Of a DNA stretch of 64,000 nt, positions 17,311 to 25,980 are shown one piece after another. Where the stretch lies: NCBI RefSeq assembly GCF_000241325.1, contig NZ_BAEI01000094.1, forward strand, positions 1 to 64,000, read 5' to 3'. Source of the DNA: Gordonia polyisoprenivorans NBRC 16320 = JCM 10675 (GTDB lineage Bacteria > Actinomycetota > Actinomycetes > Mycobacteriales > Mycobacteriaceae). The translations under genes and the position numbers were made by a program. Below the pieces are notes generated by a model that was given only the letters and a program-made list of their open reading frames with translations, had not been told where the DNA came from and ran no database searches. Each line of letters begins with the position of its first letter. Within the stretch, counting starts at the first letter, position 1.

Positions 17311-18261
17311 TCAGATGTGCACTGCCGCGAGTCGCTGGGCGCGTTCTGCCAACTCTCGTCGGAGCGCAATCGGCTCGATCACCGACAACTCGATGTCGAA
17401 GGACAGCGACCACAGGATCCGTGTCGCGCGTGCCCCGTCGCCGAAGTGCAGCGTCACGCGCACCCCGCCGGCTGTCGCGGTCGCGTCGGAGTCGGGTTCC
17501 ACGGACAGGACTGATACCGGTCCGCGCGTCAGGGCCTCCACCGATTCCGGTGAGCACTCGACCGTCACGTCGAGCGGGGTGAAGCGCGAGCGGAACGCAT
17601 CCCTGCGCCGTTCCCACACCTGCTCCAGATCGACGGTGTCCGCACGGTCGGCGGGCTCGTCGAGAAGGCGCACCTCCGACATCCTCGAGATCCGGTACAT
17701 ACGTTCGGCCCCTTGGGAGTTCGCGACCAAATACCAGGAGTCACCGGCGACGATCAGCCCGATCGGATCGAGAACGCGTTCGGCGGGCTCGGCTCCGGGC
17801 CGCCGATAGACCACGGCAATCCGCCGGCCTTCGACGACGGCCTGTTGTACCGGCGGCAGCGCATCGAGGTCGTCGGCCGCTTTCACGAATCCGTCCGGGC
17901 GCACCAGGATTCGACGGGCCGCGTCGGCCACCTGCCCGCGGTGCGCATCCGGTAGGGATGCCTCGAGTTTGCGTTTGGCGCGCGCCGCCGCCGGCGAGTC
18001 GATTCGTCCTCCGCCGGAGAGCAGGGCGATCGATTCGTGCAGCGTCAGTCCCGAGAGGTCCGTCCGATATCCCGGAACCAACGCGAATCCGCCATGGCGG
18101 CCCCGTTCGGAGTAGACCGGCACACCGGACAACGACAGCGCCTCGATGTCACGGAGCACCGTGCGCTCGGAGACCTCCAGTTCCGTGGCCAGATCGGCAG
18201 CGGTCATCCGGCCCCGTGATCGCAACAGCATCAGGACCGACAACAACCGCTCGGCGCGCAT
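17311..18261 (-). CDS. WYL-domain transcriptional regulator (YafY type)
   Basis: DNA-binding regulator of 316 residues. The N-terminal HTH (DLATELEVSERTVLRDIEAL, about 20-45) is followed by a WYL domain (about 135-210, with IAVVYRRPGAEPAERVLDPIGL and DSWYLVANSQGAERMYRI) and a C-terminal WCX-like extension. WYL domains sense small molecules or nucleic acids. Such regulators often sit divergently beside one small enzyme gene they control. Here that gene (18998) is now 0.7 kb away, separated by a toxin-antitoxin insertion that duplicated the regulator's start region. Confidence 0.88.
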   Translation of the reverse strand: MRAERLLSVLMLLRSRGRMTAADLATELEVSERTVLRDIEALSLSGVPVYSERGRHGGFALVPGYRTDLSGLTLHESIALLSGGGRIDSPAAARAKRKLEASLPDAHRGQVADAARRILVRPDGFVKAADDLDALPPVQQAVVEGRRIAVVYRRPGAEPAERVLDPIGLIVAGDSWYLVANSQGAERMYRISRMSEVRLLDEPADRADTVDLEQVWERRRDAFRSRFTPLDVTVECSPESVEALTRGPVSVLSVEPDSDATATAGGVRVTLHFGDGARATRILWSLSFDIELSVIEPIALRRELAERAQRLAAVHI

Positions 18262-18300
18262 GGGGAAAGTCTGTCAGGAAATCACGACAGAAGGTGTCAG
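18235..18300. repeat. 66-bp direct repeat, copy 1 (start of WYL gene and its promoter)
   Basis: Begins GACCGACAACAACCGCTCGG inside the WYL gene and ends AAGGTGTCAG upstream of it. Copy 2 is at 18877-18942 and I count 61 of 66 positions identical. It includes the inverted repeat CTGTC-N10-GACAG (18271-18290), a plausible WYL-regulator binding site. The two copies bracket the DUF433/DUF5615 module. Confidence 0.88.
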
Positions 18301-18366
18301 CTATTGCCATCGTCCTATCCATGCGAGCCTCTGTGTGCGCGATCCACGACGGTTACCATTGGTGCC

Positions 18367-18597
18367 ATGTCTGAACTGGGACGAGTCGTCAGCGATCCGG
18401 AGATCTGCCACGGACAGCCCGTGATCCGGGGGCTGCGCTACCCCGTGTCCATGCTTCTCGATCTCCTGGCGTCTGGGATGAGCCGGGAAGAGATTCTCGC
18501 CGACTATCCCGACCTCGAGGCCCAAGATCTGGTCGCCGCCCTTGAGTTCGGCGCGCTCACCGCAGGTGGCCATCCAGTTCCGTTCGACGCAGCGTGA
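18367..18597 (+). CDS. DUF433 antitoxin (VapB-like) of a toxin-antitoxin pair
   Basis: Small protein of 76 residues, MSELGRVVSDPEICHGQPVI, matching DUF433: an N-terminal beta hairpin (CHGQPVIRGLRYPV) then a helix-turn-helix (LLDLLASGMSREEILADYPDLEAQDLVAAL). Such proteins are DNA-binding antitoxins paired with DUF5615 PIN-like toxins. The stop overlaps the next start (ATGA-like, 18594-18597), as expected for the pair. The gene looks intact, while its partner does not. Confidence 0.82.
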   Translation: MSELGRVVSDPEICHGQPVIRGLRYPVSMLLDLLASGMSREEILADYPDLEAQDLVAALEFGALTAGGHPVPFDAA

Positions 18598-18876
18598 GGT
18601 TCTTGGTCGACGCGCAGTTGCCCGCACGCCTGGCCGACCTACTGAACCGAGCCGGGCACGAGGCCATTCATTCATCAGATCTTGACGACGGCAATCGGAC
18701 AACCGATCAAGAAATCTGCAGGCGAGCCGACCTTGAACACCGCACCGTCATCACCAAGGACCGCGACTTCCGCGACACCCATTTGCTCAGCGGCACACCA
18801 CGATCAGTAACCTCCGCAGTGATTGCGCATCTGACATCTGTCACTGCCCCGGCCGGCATCGGTATGCGGCGGGTCA
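18594..18876 (+). pseudogene. DUF5615 PIN-like toxin gene, C-terminally disrupted
   Basis: The first ~70 residues are typical of DUF5615 nucleases: RFLVDAQLPARLADLLNRAG, then DLDDGNRTTDQEI and TKDRDFRDTHLLSGTPRS, with the PIN-like acidic residues. After that the family normally continues with a hydrophobic strand and a TGN-I-N segment. Here the frame leaves homology at about 18805, runs into the repeated sequence at 18877 and stays open to 19001, past the start of the next gene. One other frame shows ISN, hinting at a frameshift plus deletion. The toxin is probably inactive. Confidence 0.7.
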
Positions 18877-18942
18877 GACCGACAACAACCGCTCGGCGCG
18901 CATGCGAGAAGTCTGTCAGAAAATCACGACACAAGGTGTCAG
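18877..18942. repeat. 66-bp direct repeat, copy 2
   Basis: Duplicate of 18235-18300 with five substitutions, including the first 7-8 codons of the WYL gene and its upstream region. It ends 55 bp before the TIGR03086-type gene. It therefore preserves the original promoter/operator of that gene on the far side of the insertion. Confidence 0.88.
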
Positions 18943-18997
18943 GTATCGCGGGTTCACTGGTCCTCACCAGCCCGAAGAACCCGAAAGGACCTCCGTC

Positions 18998-19591
18998 ATG
19001 ACCAACACCCAGCCCACAGATCCCCGGCCCTACTACACCGCGGCCACCCAATGGGTCGGCGACCTGCTCGCCCACGTTCGCGATGATCAGCTCGACTCCC
19101 CCACACCGTGTGACGACTTCGACGTCCGCATGCTCGCCCGACACCTCAACGGCACTGCCCACCGGTCGGTCGCGCTCGCCGCCGGCGACGATGTTTTCGC
19201 CGTACCCAGCATCGACGAACACCACGATGCCGCCACCTATACCAACGCGACCGACCAAGCCGTGGCGCTCTGGTCGGATGACGCGAAACTCGTTGCACCG
19301 GTGCGGGTTCCGTGGGGCGAGGTTCCCGGCGCCGGAGCGCTGTGGGGCTATGTCAACGAAACCCTGGTCCACGGCTGGGACCTCGCCGTGGCCACCGGCC
19401 AGAACGCCGAGACCGAGCCGGCACTTGCCGAGACCACACTCGCGGTCGCACGGCAATTCATCCCGGCCGAGATCCGCGCCGACGACGAGGTGCCGTTCGA
19501 CGCCGTCGTCGAACCCCGCCCCGAGGCGGGCGCCACCGAACGGTTGGCGAACTGGTCGGGGCGTGAGTCCGAGTCGTGGACGCGTGCCTGA
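18998..19591 (+). CDS. TIGR03086-type metal-binding protein (mycothiol-dependent maleylpyruvate isomerase superfamily)
   Basis: Protein of about 197 residues from the DinB/MDMPI fold. Conserved parts are LDSPTPCDDFDVRMLARHLNG near the N-terminus and ETLVHGWDLAVATGQ later, which supply the metal-binding histidines. Members use mycothiol or act as thiol S-transferases, but most are uncharacterised. GAAAGGA lies 10 nt before the ATG. It is the probable target of the WYL regulator, from which it has been separated by the toxin-antitoxin insertion. Confidence 0.8.
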   Translation: MTNTQPTDPRPYYTAATQWVGDLLAHVRDDQLDSPTPCDDFDVRMLARHLNGTAHRSVALAAGDDVFAVPSIDEHHDAATYTNATDQAVALWSDDAKLVAPVRVPWGEVPGAGALWGYVNETLVHGWDLAVATGQNAETEPALAETTLAVARQFIPAEIRADDEVPFDAVVEPRPEAGATERLANWSGRESESWTRA

Positions 19592-19651
19592 TGATCACGC
19601 CGTGCCTGACGATCCGCACCGCCACGTCGAAAATGTGCGAGCGTAGACCTC

Positions 19652-20089
19652 ATGTCCTTCGACAACGCCTACGTGCGGGCATTCGCCGCGGCGCGCGTGG
19701 CTCGTCTGGCCACCGCGCGCGCCGACGGCACACCGCATCTGGTGCCCATCGTCTTCGCACTCGATGACGAGCGTCTCGTCACCTGCGTCGACCACAAACC
19801 CAAACGCTCCCAAGCTCTCAGACGCCTGGCGAACATCGAGGAGAATCCCCGGGTGTCGGTGCTCGTCGATCACTACTCCGACGAATGGGGGGAGCTCTGG
19901 TGGGTACGGGTGGACGGTCACGCGGTCGTCGTCGACGCCGCCACCGAGGAGGGCTCGACGGCGATCACCGCGTTGGCGGGGAAGTATCCGCAGTATCGCG
20001 AGCACCGCCCACACGGCGCGGTGATCATCGTGACCGGTCTGCGCTGGCACCACTGGTCCGCGCAGACCGGCGCCGTCAGCCCGCGTTGA
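19652..20089 (+). CDS. PPOX-class F420-dependent oxidoreductase
   Basis: Split-barrel flavin/F420-binding protein of 145 residues. The opening ARVARLATARADGTPHLVPIVF and the following DHKPKRSQALRRLANIEENP are diagnostic of the actinobacterial F420-binding TIGR03668-type group. It probably reduces a small substrate with F420H2 in the cytosol. It is convergent with the LLM oxidoreductase gene with 14 bp of overlap. The substrate is unknown. Confidence 0.85.
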   Translation: MSFDNAYVRAFAAARVARLATARADGTPHLVPIVFALDDERLVTCVDHKPKRSQALRRLANIEENPRVSVLVDHYSDEWGELWWVRVDGHAVVVDAATEEGSTAITALAGKYPQYREHRPHGAVIIVTGLRWHHWSAQTGAVSPR

Positions 20090-21065
20090 CCTTGGGCATG
20101 ATTTCTTCGGTCAGTCGCTTCAGATCGTCCATCGTCTTCGAGGTCGGGACATCCCGGAACGGCGGCCACAACAGCGGCATCGTCATGCCGGCGTCCCGGT
20201 ACCGCTTGAGGATGTCCTCGATCTGCTGGGCGGTTCCGGCAAGCAGATTGGACGCCTTGCCCGCCGGTGTCTGGTCGGTCGGCTCGTCGGTGATCACGAA
20301 CCAGATCATGCTGCACATGTCGAAACCGTCCGGGAAGTCGTGTCCGAGTTCGTTGAGCTCTCGACCTATCTCACCCTTCCACCTCGCGATGTCCTCCGGC
20401 GAATCCTGGATTCCGATCCAGCCCTGCAGTCCGTACTTGGCGATACGACGCGCCGAACGCTTGGGGTCCTTGAGTCCGGAGAAGTAGATCGGCGGTCCGG
20501 GCTTCTGGATCGGCTTGTGCCCGAAGCCCGACAGCGGGAAGTCGGCGAACTCACCGTGGTACTCGAACAGGTCGTTGGACCAGATGCCCTGCATGATCTC
20601 GATCGTTTCCCGCACATGCCCGTGCCGGCGCGGAAACAGGTGGGAGACGCTGGCTGCAGCGAATTCCTCGGGCATCCAGCCACTTCCGATGCCCACGTTG
20701 AGCCGTCCGTTGGACAGATGGTCCTGGGTGGCGAGCTCGGCGGCCAGCACGCCCGGCGAACGGTACGGGGTATCGATGATGCTCATACCGATCCGCACCT
20801 TGCTGGTCTTGGCGGCCAGCCACGGAATCAGCGGCATTCCCTGGAACCACTTGCCGCGTGAGATGACCGGTAACCCATTGGGTAGATCGGCCATCATCCC
20901 GAACGGATACTCCAGTTCTTCGCGGTCGGACGCCTCGGGCACGACGATGCGGTCGAGGGTCCACACCGAATCGAAATCGAGGTCCTCGGCCAACGCGGTG
21001 AGGTCTTCGAGCTCCTTGACGGTCACCTCGTCGCGGAAGTTGGGGAGATAGAGAGCGAGCTTCAT
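20076..21065 (-). CDS. LLM-class (luciferase-like) F420- or flavin-dependent oxidoreductase
   Basis: TIM-barrel oxidoreductase of about 329 residues. Typical elements are MKLALYLPNFRDEVTVKELE, the TLDRIVVPE region, GIGSGWMPEEFAAA (bacterial luciferase-like signature) and PPIYFSGLKDPKRSARRIAKYGLQGW. The ATG at 21065 has AGGAG 8 nt upstream. Family members transfer hydride from F420H2 or FMNH2 to lipophilic substrates. Its upstream region is shared with the acetoacetyl-CoA synthetase gene and holds the 11-bp-spaced repeat array. Confidence 0.87.
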   Translation of the reverse strand: MKLALYLPNFRDEVTVKELEDLTALAEDLDFDSVWTLDRIVVPEASDREELEYPFGMMADLPNGLPVISRGKWFQGMPLIPWLAAKTSKVRIGMSIIDTPYRSPGVLAAELATQDHLSNGRLNVGIGSGWMPEEFAAASVSHLFPRRHGHVRETIEIMQGIWSNDLFEYHGEFADFPLSGFGHKPIQKPGPPIYFSGLKDPKRSARRIAKYGLQGWIGIQDSPEDIARWKGEIGRELNELGHDFPDGFDMCSMIWFVITDEPTDQTPAGKASNLLAGTAQQIEDILKRYRDAGMTMPLLWPPFRDVPTSKTMDDLKRLTEEIMPKVNAG

Positions 21066-21134
21066 CGGTCGGCTCCTGATCATTGGCGGTCGGTGGTCGC
21101 AACAGCGGTACACCCGCGACGCTAGTGGCGAATG

Positions 21135-21173
21135 CTCAACCCACCCTCAACGCTGTCTCAACAGATCCTCAAC
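21135..21173. promoter_or_regulatory. Four CTCAAC hexamers at exact 11-bp spacing
   Basis: CTCAAC occurs at 21135, 21146, 21157 and 21168 (GTTGAG on the other strand), with unrelated 5-bp spacers. The array lies between two divergent genes, 50 bp before the acetoacetyl-CoA synthetase start. Direct repeats at 11 bp are the usual binding layout of OmpR/PhoB-type winged-helix response regulators, and one is encoded 4 kb away (24912-25670). Confidence 0.68.
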
Positions 21174-21222
21174 AGGTGGCGGGTCCACCTCCACCGACGT
21201 TGCGCCACACTATCTTCGAGCC

Positions 21223-23245
21223 ATGAATGAGCGGCCTGACGGCTCCACCGAGCCACCACCCGGGCATGAGGCAGGGGTACTGTGGGCTCCGTCGGCCGAG
21301 CGCATCGAACGCTCCGCCCTGCGTGCCTACCTGGACTGGCTGGAGCGCCGCGAGTCGCTGCAGTTCGCCGATCACGACGCCCTCTGGGACTGGTCGGTCG
21401 CCGACCTCGACCGATTCTGGACGTCGATCGTCGAGTACTTCGGTGTCGAGTTCTCGACCGGCCCGACTCGCATTCGCACCGCCGATCCCATGCCGTTCAC
21501 CCGCTGGTTTCCCGGCGCCACCCTCAACTGGGCTCAGCGGGTGTTGTCCCGCGGAGCCGGCGACGACGTCGCGCTCGTGTGCGTACACGAAGGCGATCAG
21601 ACAGCCCACGAGATCGGTTTCGCCGAGCTCCGCCACTCAGTCGGCGCCTTCTCCACCTGGTTGCGGCGTCAGGGGGTTGGGGTGGGCGACCGAATTGTCG
21701 CCTACCTGCCCAATACCGAACACGCGGTGATCGCGGCTCTCGCCAGCGCAGCAGTCGGTGCTGTATGGTCCTGCTGCTCACCCGATTTCGGCACAGATGG
21801 CACTGTCGGCCGACTCGCACAGCTCGAGCCCACGGTGCTGATCACCGTCGATGGATACCACTGGAACGGCCGGGTGGTCGATCGCCGCGACGTGGTGGCC
21901 CAGCTGCGCATCGACCTGCCGACGGTGCGACACGTGATCACCGTGCCGTACGTGTTCCCCGCGCCCGACACCGACACCGCGGTGCTCTGGGACGATGTCC
22001 TCGCCGAGCCGGGCGAGCTCACCTTCGAGCAGGTCGAATTCTCACACCCACTGTGGGTTCTGTTCACCTCCGGCACCACCGGCTCACCGAAGGGGCTCGT
22101 CCACGGTCACGGCGGCATCACTCTCGAGAACCTCAAATGGTCCGGTCTGTATTGCGGTGTGCGACCCGGCGAGCGCATGTTCACCTACACCTCCACCGGA
22201 TGGGCGCTGTGGAACATGCAGCTCGGCGCACTCACCCAGGGCGCGGGCATCGTCCTCTACGAAGGCAGTCCGAGCCATCCGTCCGGCGCGGTGTGGCAGG
22301 TGGCGGCGCGGACCCGCGCGGACGTGATGCTCCTCGGTGCAGCAGTCGTGACAGCCTCCATGCACAGCGAGGCCGCCGCCCGCCACGACCTCGACCTTAG
22401 CCACATCCGGCAGGTGATGGTCAGCGGGTCGGCACTGGGCGCGGAGGGATATCACTGGCTGATGCGCACCATCGGACCCGAGGTACATCGACTCGACCAG
22501 TGGCGGAACCGATATCGCCGGTTCGTTTGTCGGGTCGAACGAATACTCCCCCGTTCGGGTCGGCCGCATCGGCGGCCGCCTGGCCGGGGTCGACTGCGCC
22601 GCATGGGATGACAACGGCGCGCCCGTTGTCGGCGAGGTGGGCGAGCTGGTCGTCACCGCGCCGATGCCGTCGATGCCGGTTCATCTGTGGAACGACCCCG
22701 ACGCCACGCGCTATCTCAACACCTACTTCGACATGTGGCCGGGCGTGTGGCGGCACGGCGATTGGACCACGGTGCACTCCGACGGAAGCGTGGAAATCCA
22801 TGGACGCTCGGACGCAACACTGAATCGTCACGGGGTTCGCCTGGGCAGCAGCGATTTCTACGATGTCCTCGACGGGATCGCGGCGGTCTCCGAGAGCCTG
22901 GTCGTCGGCGTCGATACCGCCGACGGCGGCTACTGGCTGGGCATATTCGTCGTCCCCGCAACCGGATTCGACGTCACCGATACGCTCCGACATCAGATCG
23001 CCGACACGTTGCGTGACCGATTGTCGCCACGCCACGTCCCCGACGAGATCGTCGCAGCGCCGGCCATACCGCACACACTCAACGGCAAGAAGCTCGAGGT
23101 GCCCGTCAAGAAGTTGCTCGCAGGACGCTCGCTGGAGCAGGCGATCAACCTCGCATCGGTCGACGATCCGGACGTCGTGCGGTGGTATGCGCGGTTTGCG
23201 AGCGAGCGGCGGGCCGTGTGGAACCGACCGGCAGCACCACGGTGA
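21223..23245 (+). pseudogene. Acetoacetyl-CoA synthetase, frameshifted
   Basis: Would activate acetoacetate with ATP and CoA (EC 6.2.1.16). The N-terminal part carries WFPGATLNWAQRVL, the AMP-binding TSGTTGSPKGLVHGHGG and TSTGWALWNMQLG. Near 22485-22499 the frame changes: family sequence resumes one frame over with SGGTDIAGSFVGSNEYSPV (from 22499) and continues to AIPHTLNGKKLEVPVKKLLAG, ending at 23245. Read across the shift it gives about 670 residues, the normal length. A single extra base near CATCGACTCGACC would explain it. It is either a real pseudogene or a sequencing error. The 3' end overlaps the convergent kinase gene by 101 bp. Confidence 0.85.
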
Positions 23246-24908
23246 AGACCGCGCCGCCCGTGTCGGCGTTGGCCCCGGTGACCGTTCCGCCCATCGCGCG
23301 CACCAGTCCATGCGTCAACATCAGCCCCAGGCCGTAACCGCCGACGGGCGCGCCGGCATCCTCGGTGTCACGTGCCCGGGCGAACGGTGTGAACAGTCGC
23401 GGGAGGTAATCGGTGGGGATCCCCGATCCGTCGTCGACGATCTCGATGATGACCGACTCGGCGGTGGTCGCTGTGCGCACCTCGACGACACCCTCGCGTC
23501 GGCCGTAACGGATGGCGTTGCCGATGATGTTGAGCAACACCTGATTCAGGCGCCCCCGATCGGCCAGCACCACGGCACCGGACGGTACCGCCGACACACA
23601 CGTGACTCCCCGGTCGGCTGCTGCCGCAGCCAACATCGGCAGGATCTCATCCAGCGACTCGGCGATGTCCACGGATTGGACCGACAGCGGTAGCACACCC
23701 GCCTCGGCCCGACTGATGTCGAGGACGTCGGTGACGACGCGCAGCAGATGGTCCGCGGCGACATTGATCCGCGACAGTGCTTCTCCGCGACGCTCGGCAT
23801 CGAGATCGAGCGTGGTGAGCAACTCGGTGAAGCCCGTGATCGCCTGCAGCGGTGTGCGCACCTCATGACTGACCGACGCCAGCAGATCCGACTTCGCGGT
23901 GGCATGGTCTTCCGCGGTCTGCCTGGCGATTTCGGCCTCGAGTCGCGCTGCTCGCTCCGACTCCGCGGCCAGTCGCTCGGTGAGGTCGACGAGGTTGAGG
24001 ACGAGCTTGGCCGGTTGGCCGTCTCGGCTTCGGACAACCGAGATCGAGGTCTCGACCGGCCGAGAAGCACCATCCCTGCGATGCAACTGCAGCTGCTGAC
24101 GCGTATGCGTGTGCTGCCGTGCGACGCGACTCGCCGACCTGCGCTCCCGCTCCGTCCCGTCCGCGGAAACGAGGCCCCCGGGGATCACCGAATCCAGTGC
24201 ACTGCCCATCAATTCGGTTGGCTCGTATCCACTGACCGCCACGAATGCCGCGTTCACTCGCTCGATCGTGCCGTCGAGGTCCAGCAGCGCCTGGCCCGCC
24301 GGATTCTCGTCGAAGGTCCGGCGGAACAGTTCTTCACTCTCGATGAGATCGCCGAGTAGTCGTCGGTGTTCGATGGCCACCGAGGCGAGATAGGTGAATC
24401 TGTCGACCAGACAGCTTTCTCTCGCATCGGGATGATGCGGAGTGTCGTGGTAGACGGCGAAGGTTCCGACCGTTGTCCCCGCCGGATCGGCGATCGGTGA
24501 CGACCAACACGACCGGAGACCGGCCTGCTCCGCGGCATGCCGATAGTCGACCCATCGTTCGTCGGTGCGCACATCGACGGCGATGATCGGGATGCCGAGG
24601 TGAGCGGCGGTACCGCACGACCCGGCGCGCGGCCCCGGCGGCAGGCCGTCGATCGCGGCGAGATAGGACGTCGGGAGGCTCGGTGCGGCACCGTGTCGTA
24701 GCACGGATGCTTCGGCGTCCACGAGCAGGACCGAGCACCTCGCTCCCGGGATGAGCTCCTCGAGCGCACCGATGATCGCGGTCAGGGTCTCCGACAGCGG
24801 GGCGTCGGCCGCGACGAGCTCCAGGACCTCGGCCTGCCGCTGCACCAATACCGGATAATCCGACGGCGACAGTTCGTCGTCGGGTCCCGGAACCCGGCTC
24901 CCCGACAT
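23145..24908 (-). CDS. Sensor histidine kinase with GAF and PAS domains
   Basis: Cytosolic two-component kinase of 587 residues without TM segments. Order: GAF domain (about 30-170), PAS/PAC (about 190-320, opening ELFRRTFDENPAGQALLDLDG), HisKA with SHEVRTPLQAI (phospho-His), and HATPase with N-box NIIGNAIRYG, DDGSGIP and GGYGLGL. It begins 3 nt after the response regulator stop, so the pair is one operon. A soluble GAF-PAS input suggests sensing of an internal ligand or redox state. The tail is Arg-rich and overlaps the acetoacetyl-CoA synthetase end. Confidence 0.9.
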   Translation of the reverse strand: MSGSRVPGPDDELSPSDYPVLVQRQAEVLELVAADAPLSETLTAIIGALEELIPGARCSVLLVDAEASVLRHGAAPSLPTSYLAAIDGLPPGPRAGSCGTAAHLGIPIIAVDVRTDERWVDYRHAAEQAGLRSCWSSPIADPAGTTVGTFAVYHDTPHHPDARESCLVDRFTYLASVAIEHRRLLGDLIESEELFRRTFDENPAGQALLDLDGTIERVNAAFVAVSGYEPTELMGSALDSVIPGGLVSADGTERERRSASRVARQHTHTRQQLQLHRRDGASRPVETSISVVRSRDGQPAKLVLNLVDLTERLAAESERAARLEAEIARQTAEDHATAKSDLLASVSHEVRTPLQAITGFTELLTTLDLDAERRGEALSRINVAADHLLRVVTDVLDISRAEAGVLPLSVQSVDIAESLDEILPMLAAAAADRGVTCVSAVPSGAVVLADRGRLNQVLLNIIGNAIRYGRREGVVEVRTATTAESVIIEIVDDGSGIPTDYLPRLFTPFARARDTEDAGAPVGGYGLGLMLTHGLVRAMGGTVTGANADTGGAVFTVVLPVGSTRPAARSQTAHTTARRPDRRPMRG

Positions 24909-24911
24909 CGA

Positions 24912-25670
24912 TCAACTCGGCCCGGAGGTGGGATCGAACTGATACCCCACACCCCGCACCGTTCGGATGAGTGAATCGGTGCTCGCGTGTCGGAGTTTGG
25001 TGCGCAACCGATGCACATGCTCGGTCACGGTCGGCTCTCCCAGCCACTCCCCTGTCTGCCACACCGAGTCCAGCAACTGGTGGCGGGTGAACACCTGACG
25101 CGGATTCTGAGCGAGGAACGCCAAGAGGTCGAACTCCTTGGCGGTGAGCATGACTCGCTCATCGCCGATGGTCACCTCACGGCTGACGACGTCGATCACG
25201 AGTTGTCCGATCTGCAGCACGGGCGCGGACGTCGTCGGGCCGGCCCGGCGGAGCAACGATCGGACGCGTGCAGCCAGTTCACCGGGAGAGAAGGGTTTCA
25301 CCAGGTAGTCGTCGGCACCGAGGTCCAAACCACCGATCCGATCGGACTCACCGTTGCGCCCGGAGAGGATGATGACCGGCACATCACGCGGCGTCCCGGC
25401 ACATCCGGCGCGGATCGCCTCGAGTACCGCCAACCCACCCACGGCCCGCAACGACAGGTCCAGTACCACCAGCAGCGGAACCTCACGAGACATGACCTGC
25501 AGTGCCGATGCCCCGTCGTCGGCCTCCACCACCGCGTATCCGGCATCGCAGAGCTGCCATCGGACCACGGTGCGAATGCCGTCGTCGTCATCGACGACGA
25601 GGATCCGCTGCTTCGCGGACGCCGTATCGATCACCCGCGCCGAAGCCGTACCGCTCGCTGGATCGTCCAC
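24912..25670 (-). CDS. OmpR/PhoB-family response regulator
   Basis: Response regulator of 252 residues: receiver domain (about 22-140) with acidic cluster VVDDDD, phospho-acceptor Asp71 in VVLDLSL, and the switch Lys in VKPFSPGE. A winged-helix output domain follows (about 155-248) with LTAKEFDLLAFLAQNPRQVF and TVTEHVHRLRTKL. The start is GTG at 25670. It leads the operon with the kinase. Proteins of this class bind direct repeats spaced 11 bp, so the CTCAAC array at 21135 is a candidate target. This link is inferred. Confidence 0.92.
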   Translation of the reverse strand: MDDPASGTASARVIDTASAKQRILVVDDDDGIRTVVRWQLCDAGYAVVEADDGASALQVMSREVPLLVVLDLSLRAVGGLAVLEAIRAGCAGTPRDVPVIILSGRNGESDRIGGLDLGADDYLVKPFSPGELAARVRSLLRRAGPTTSAPVLQIGQLVIDVVSREVTIGDERVMLTAKEFDLLAFLAQNPRQVFTRHQLLDSVWQTGEWLGEPTVTEHVHRLRTKLRHASTDSLIRTVRGVGYQFDPTSGPS

Positions 25671-25980
25671 GTTTCGAGACTAAACAGCCGGCACCGGCCT
25701 GTGCGGTGAGAACGGGAAAGCAGTCGAATGGGAACCCGCAGCATCCTGGGCACCGACACCCGCGTCGGTTCGGCGCGAGCGGGAATACCGCGCGCCTCCA
25801 CCGGCGTTGATGCCATCGACGGTCCCAGAGTCTGCCCCGGGCCCCACCCCATTTGCCGCTTCGAGCGGCCGTTTGCCGAGAGGCGCATTGTCTGGGGCCG
25901 TCGCTCTCACAGAGACCGTGCCCGGACCGCCGACCAGCGGTCCGGGCACTGTGCTGTGGCGATGTCGGTGGTTCGGGCGG
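25671..25980. other. 310-bp gene-free region between response regulator and TetR genes
   Basis: Holds the response-regulator promoter side (near 25671-25720) and the hairpin at 25918-25949 that follows the TetR gene. Short frames here have no recognisable homology. No CTCAAC repeat is present, so autoregulation through that motif is not supported. Confidence 0.5.
25918..25949 (-). terminator. 13-bp perfect hairpin downstream of tetR
   Basis: GTGCCCGGACCGC (25918-25930) pairs with GCGGTCCGGGCAC (25937-25949) around a 6-nt loop. It lies 32 bp after the stop of the minus-strand TetR gene. No clear U-tract follows, as is common in actinobacteria, so it is a terminator-like stem. Confidence 0.65.

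Noticed and set aside
18301..18876. Possible insertion sequence
   Set aside because: No transposase gene or terminal inverted repeats. The 66-bp direct repeats copy host sequence and are too long for a target-site duplication, so recombination is a better explanation.
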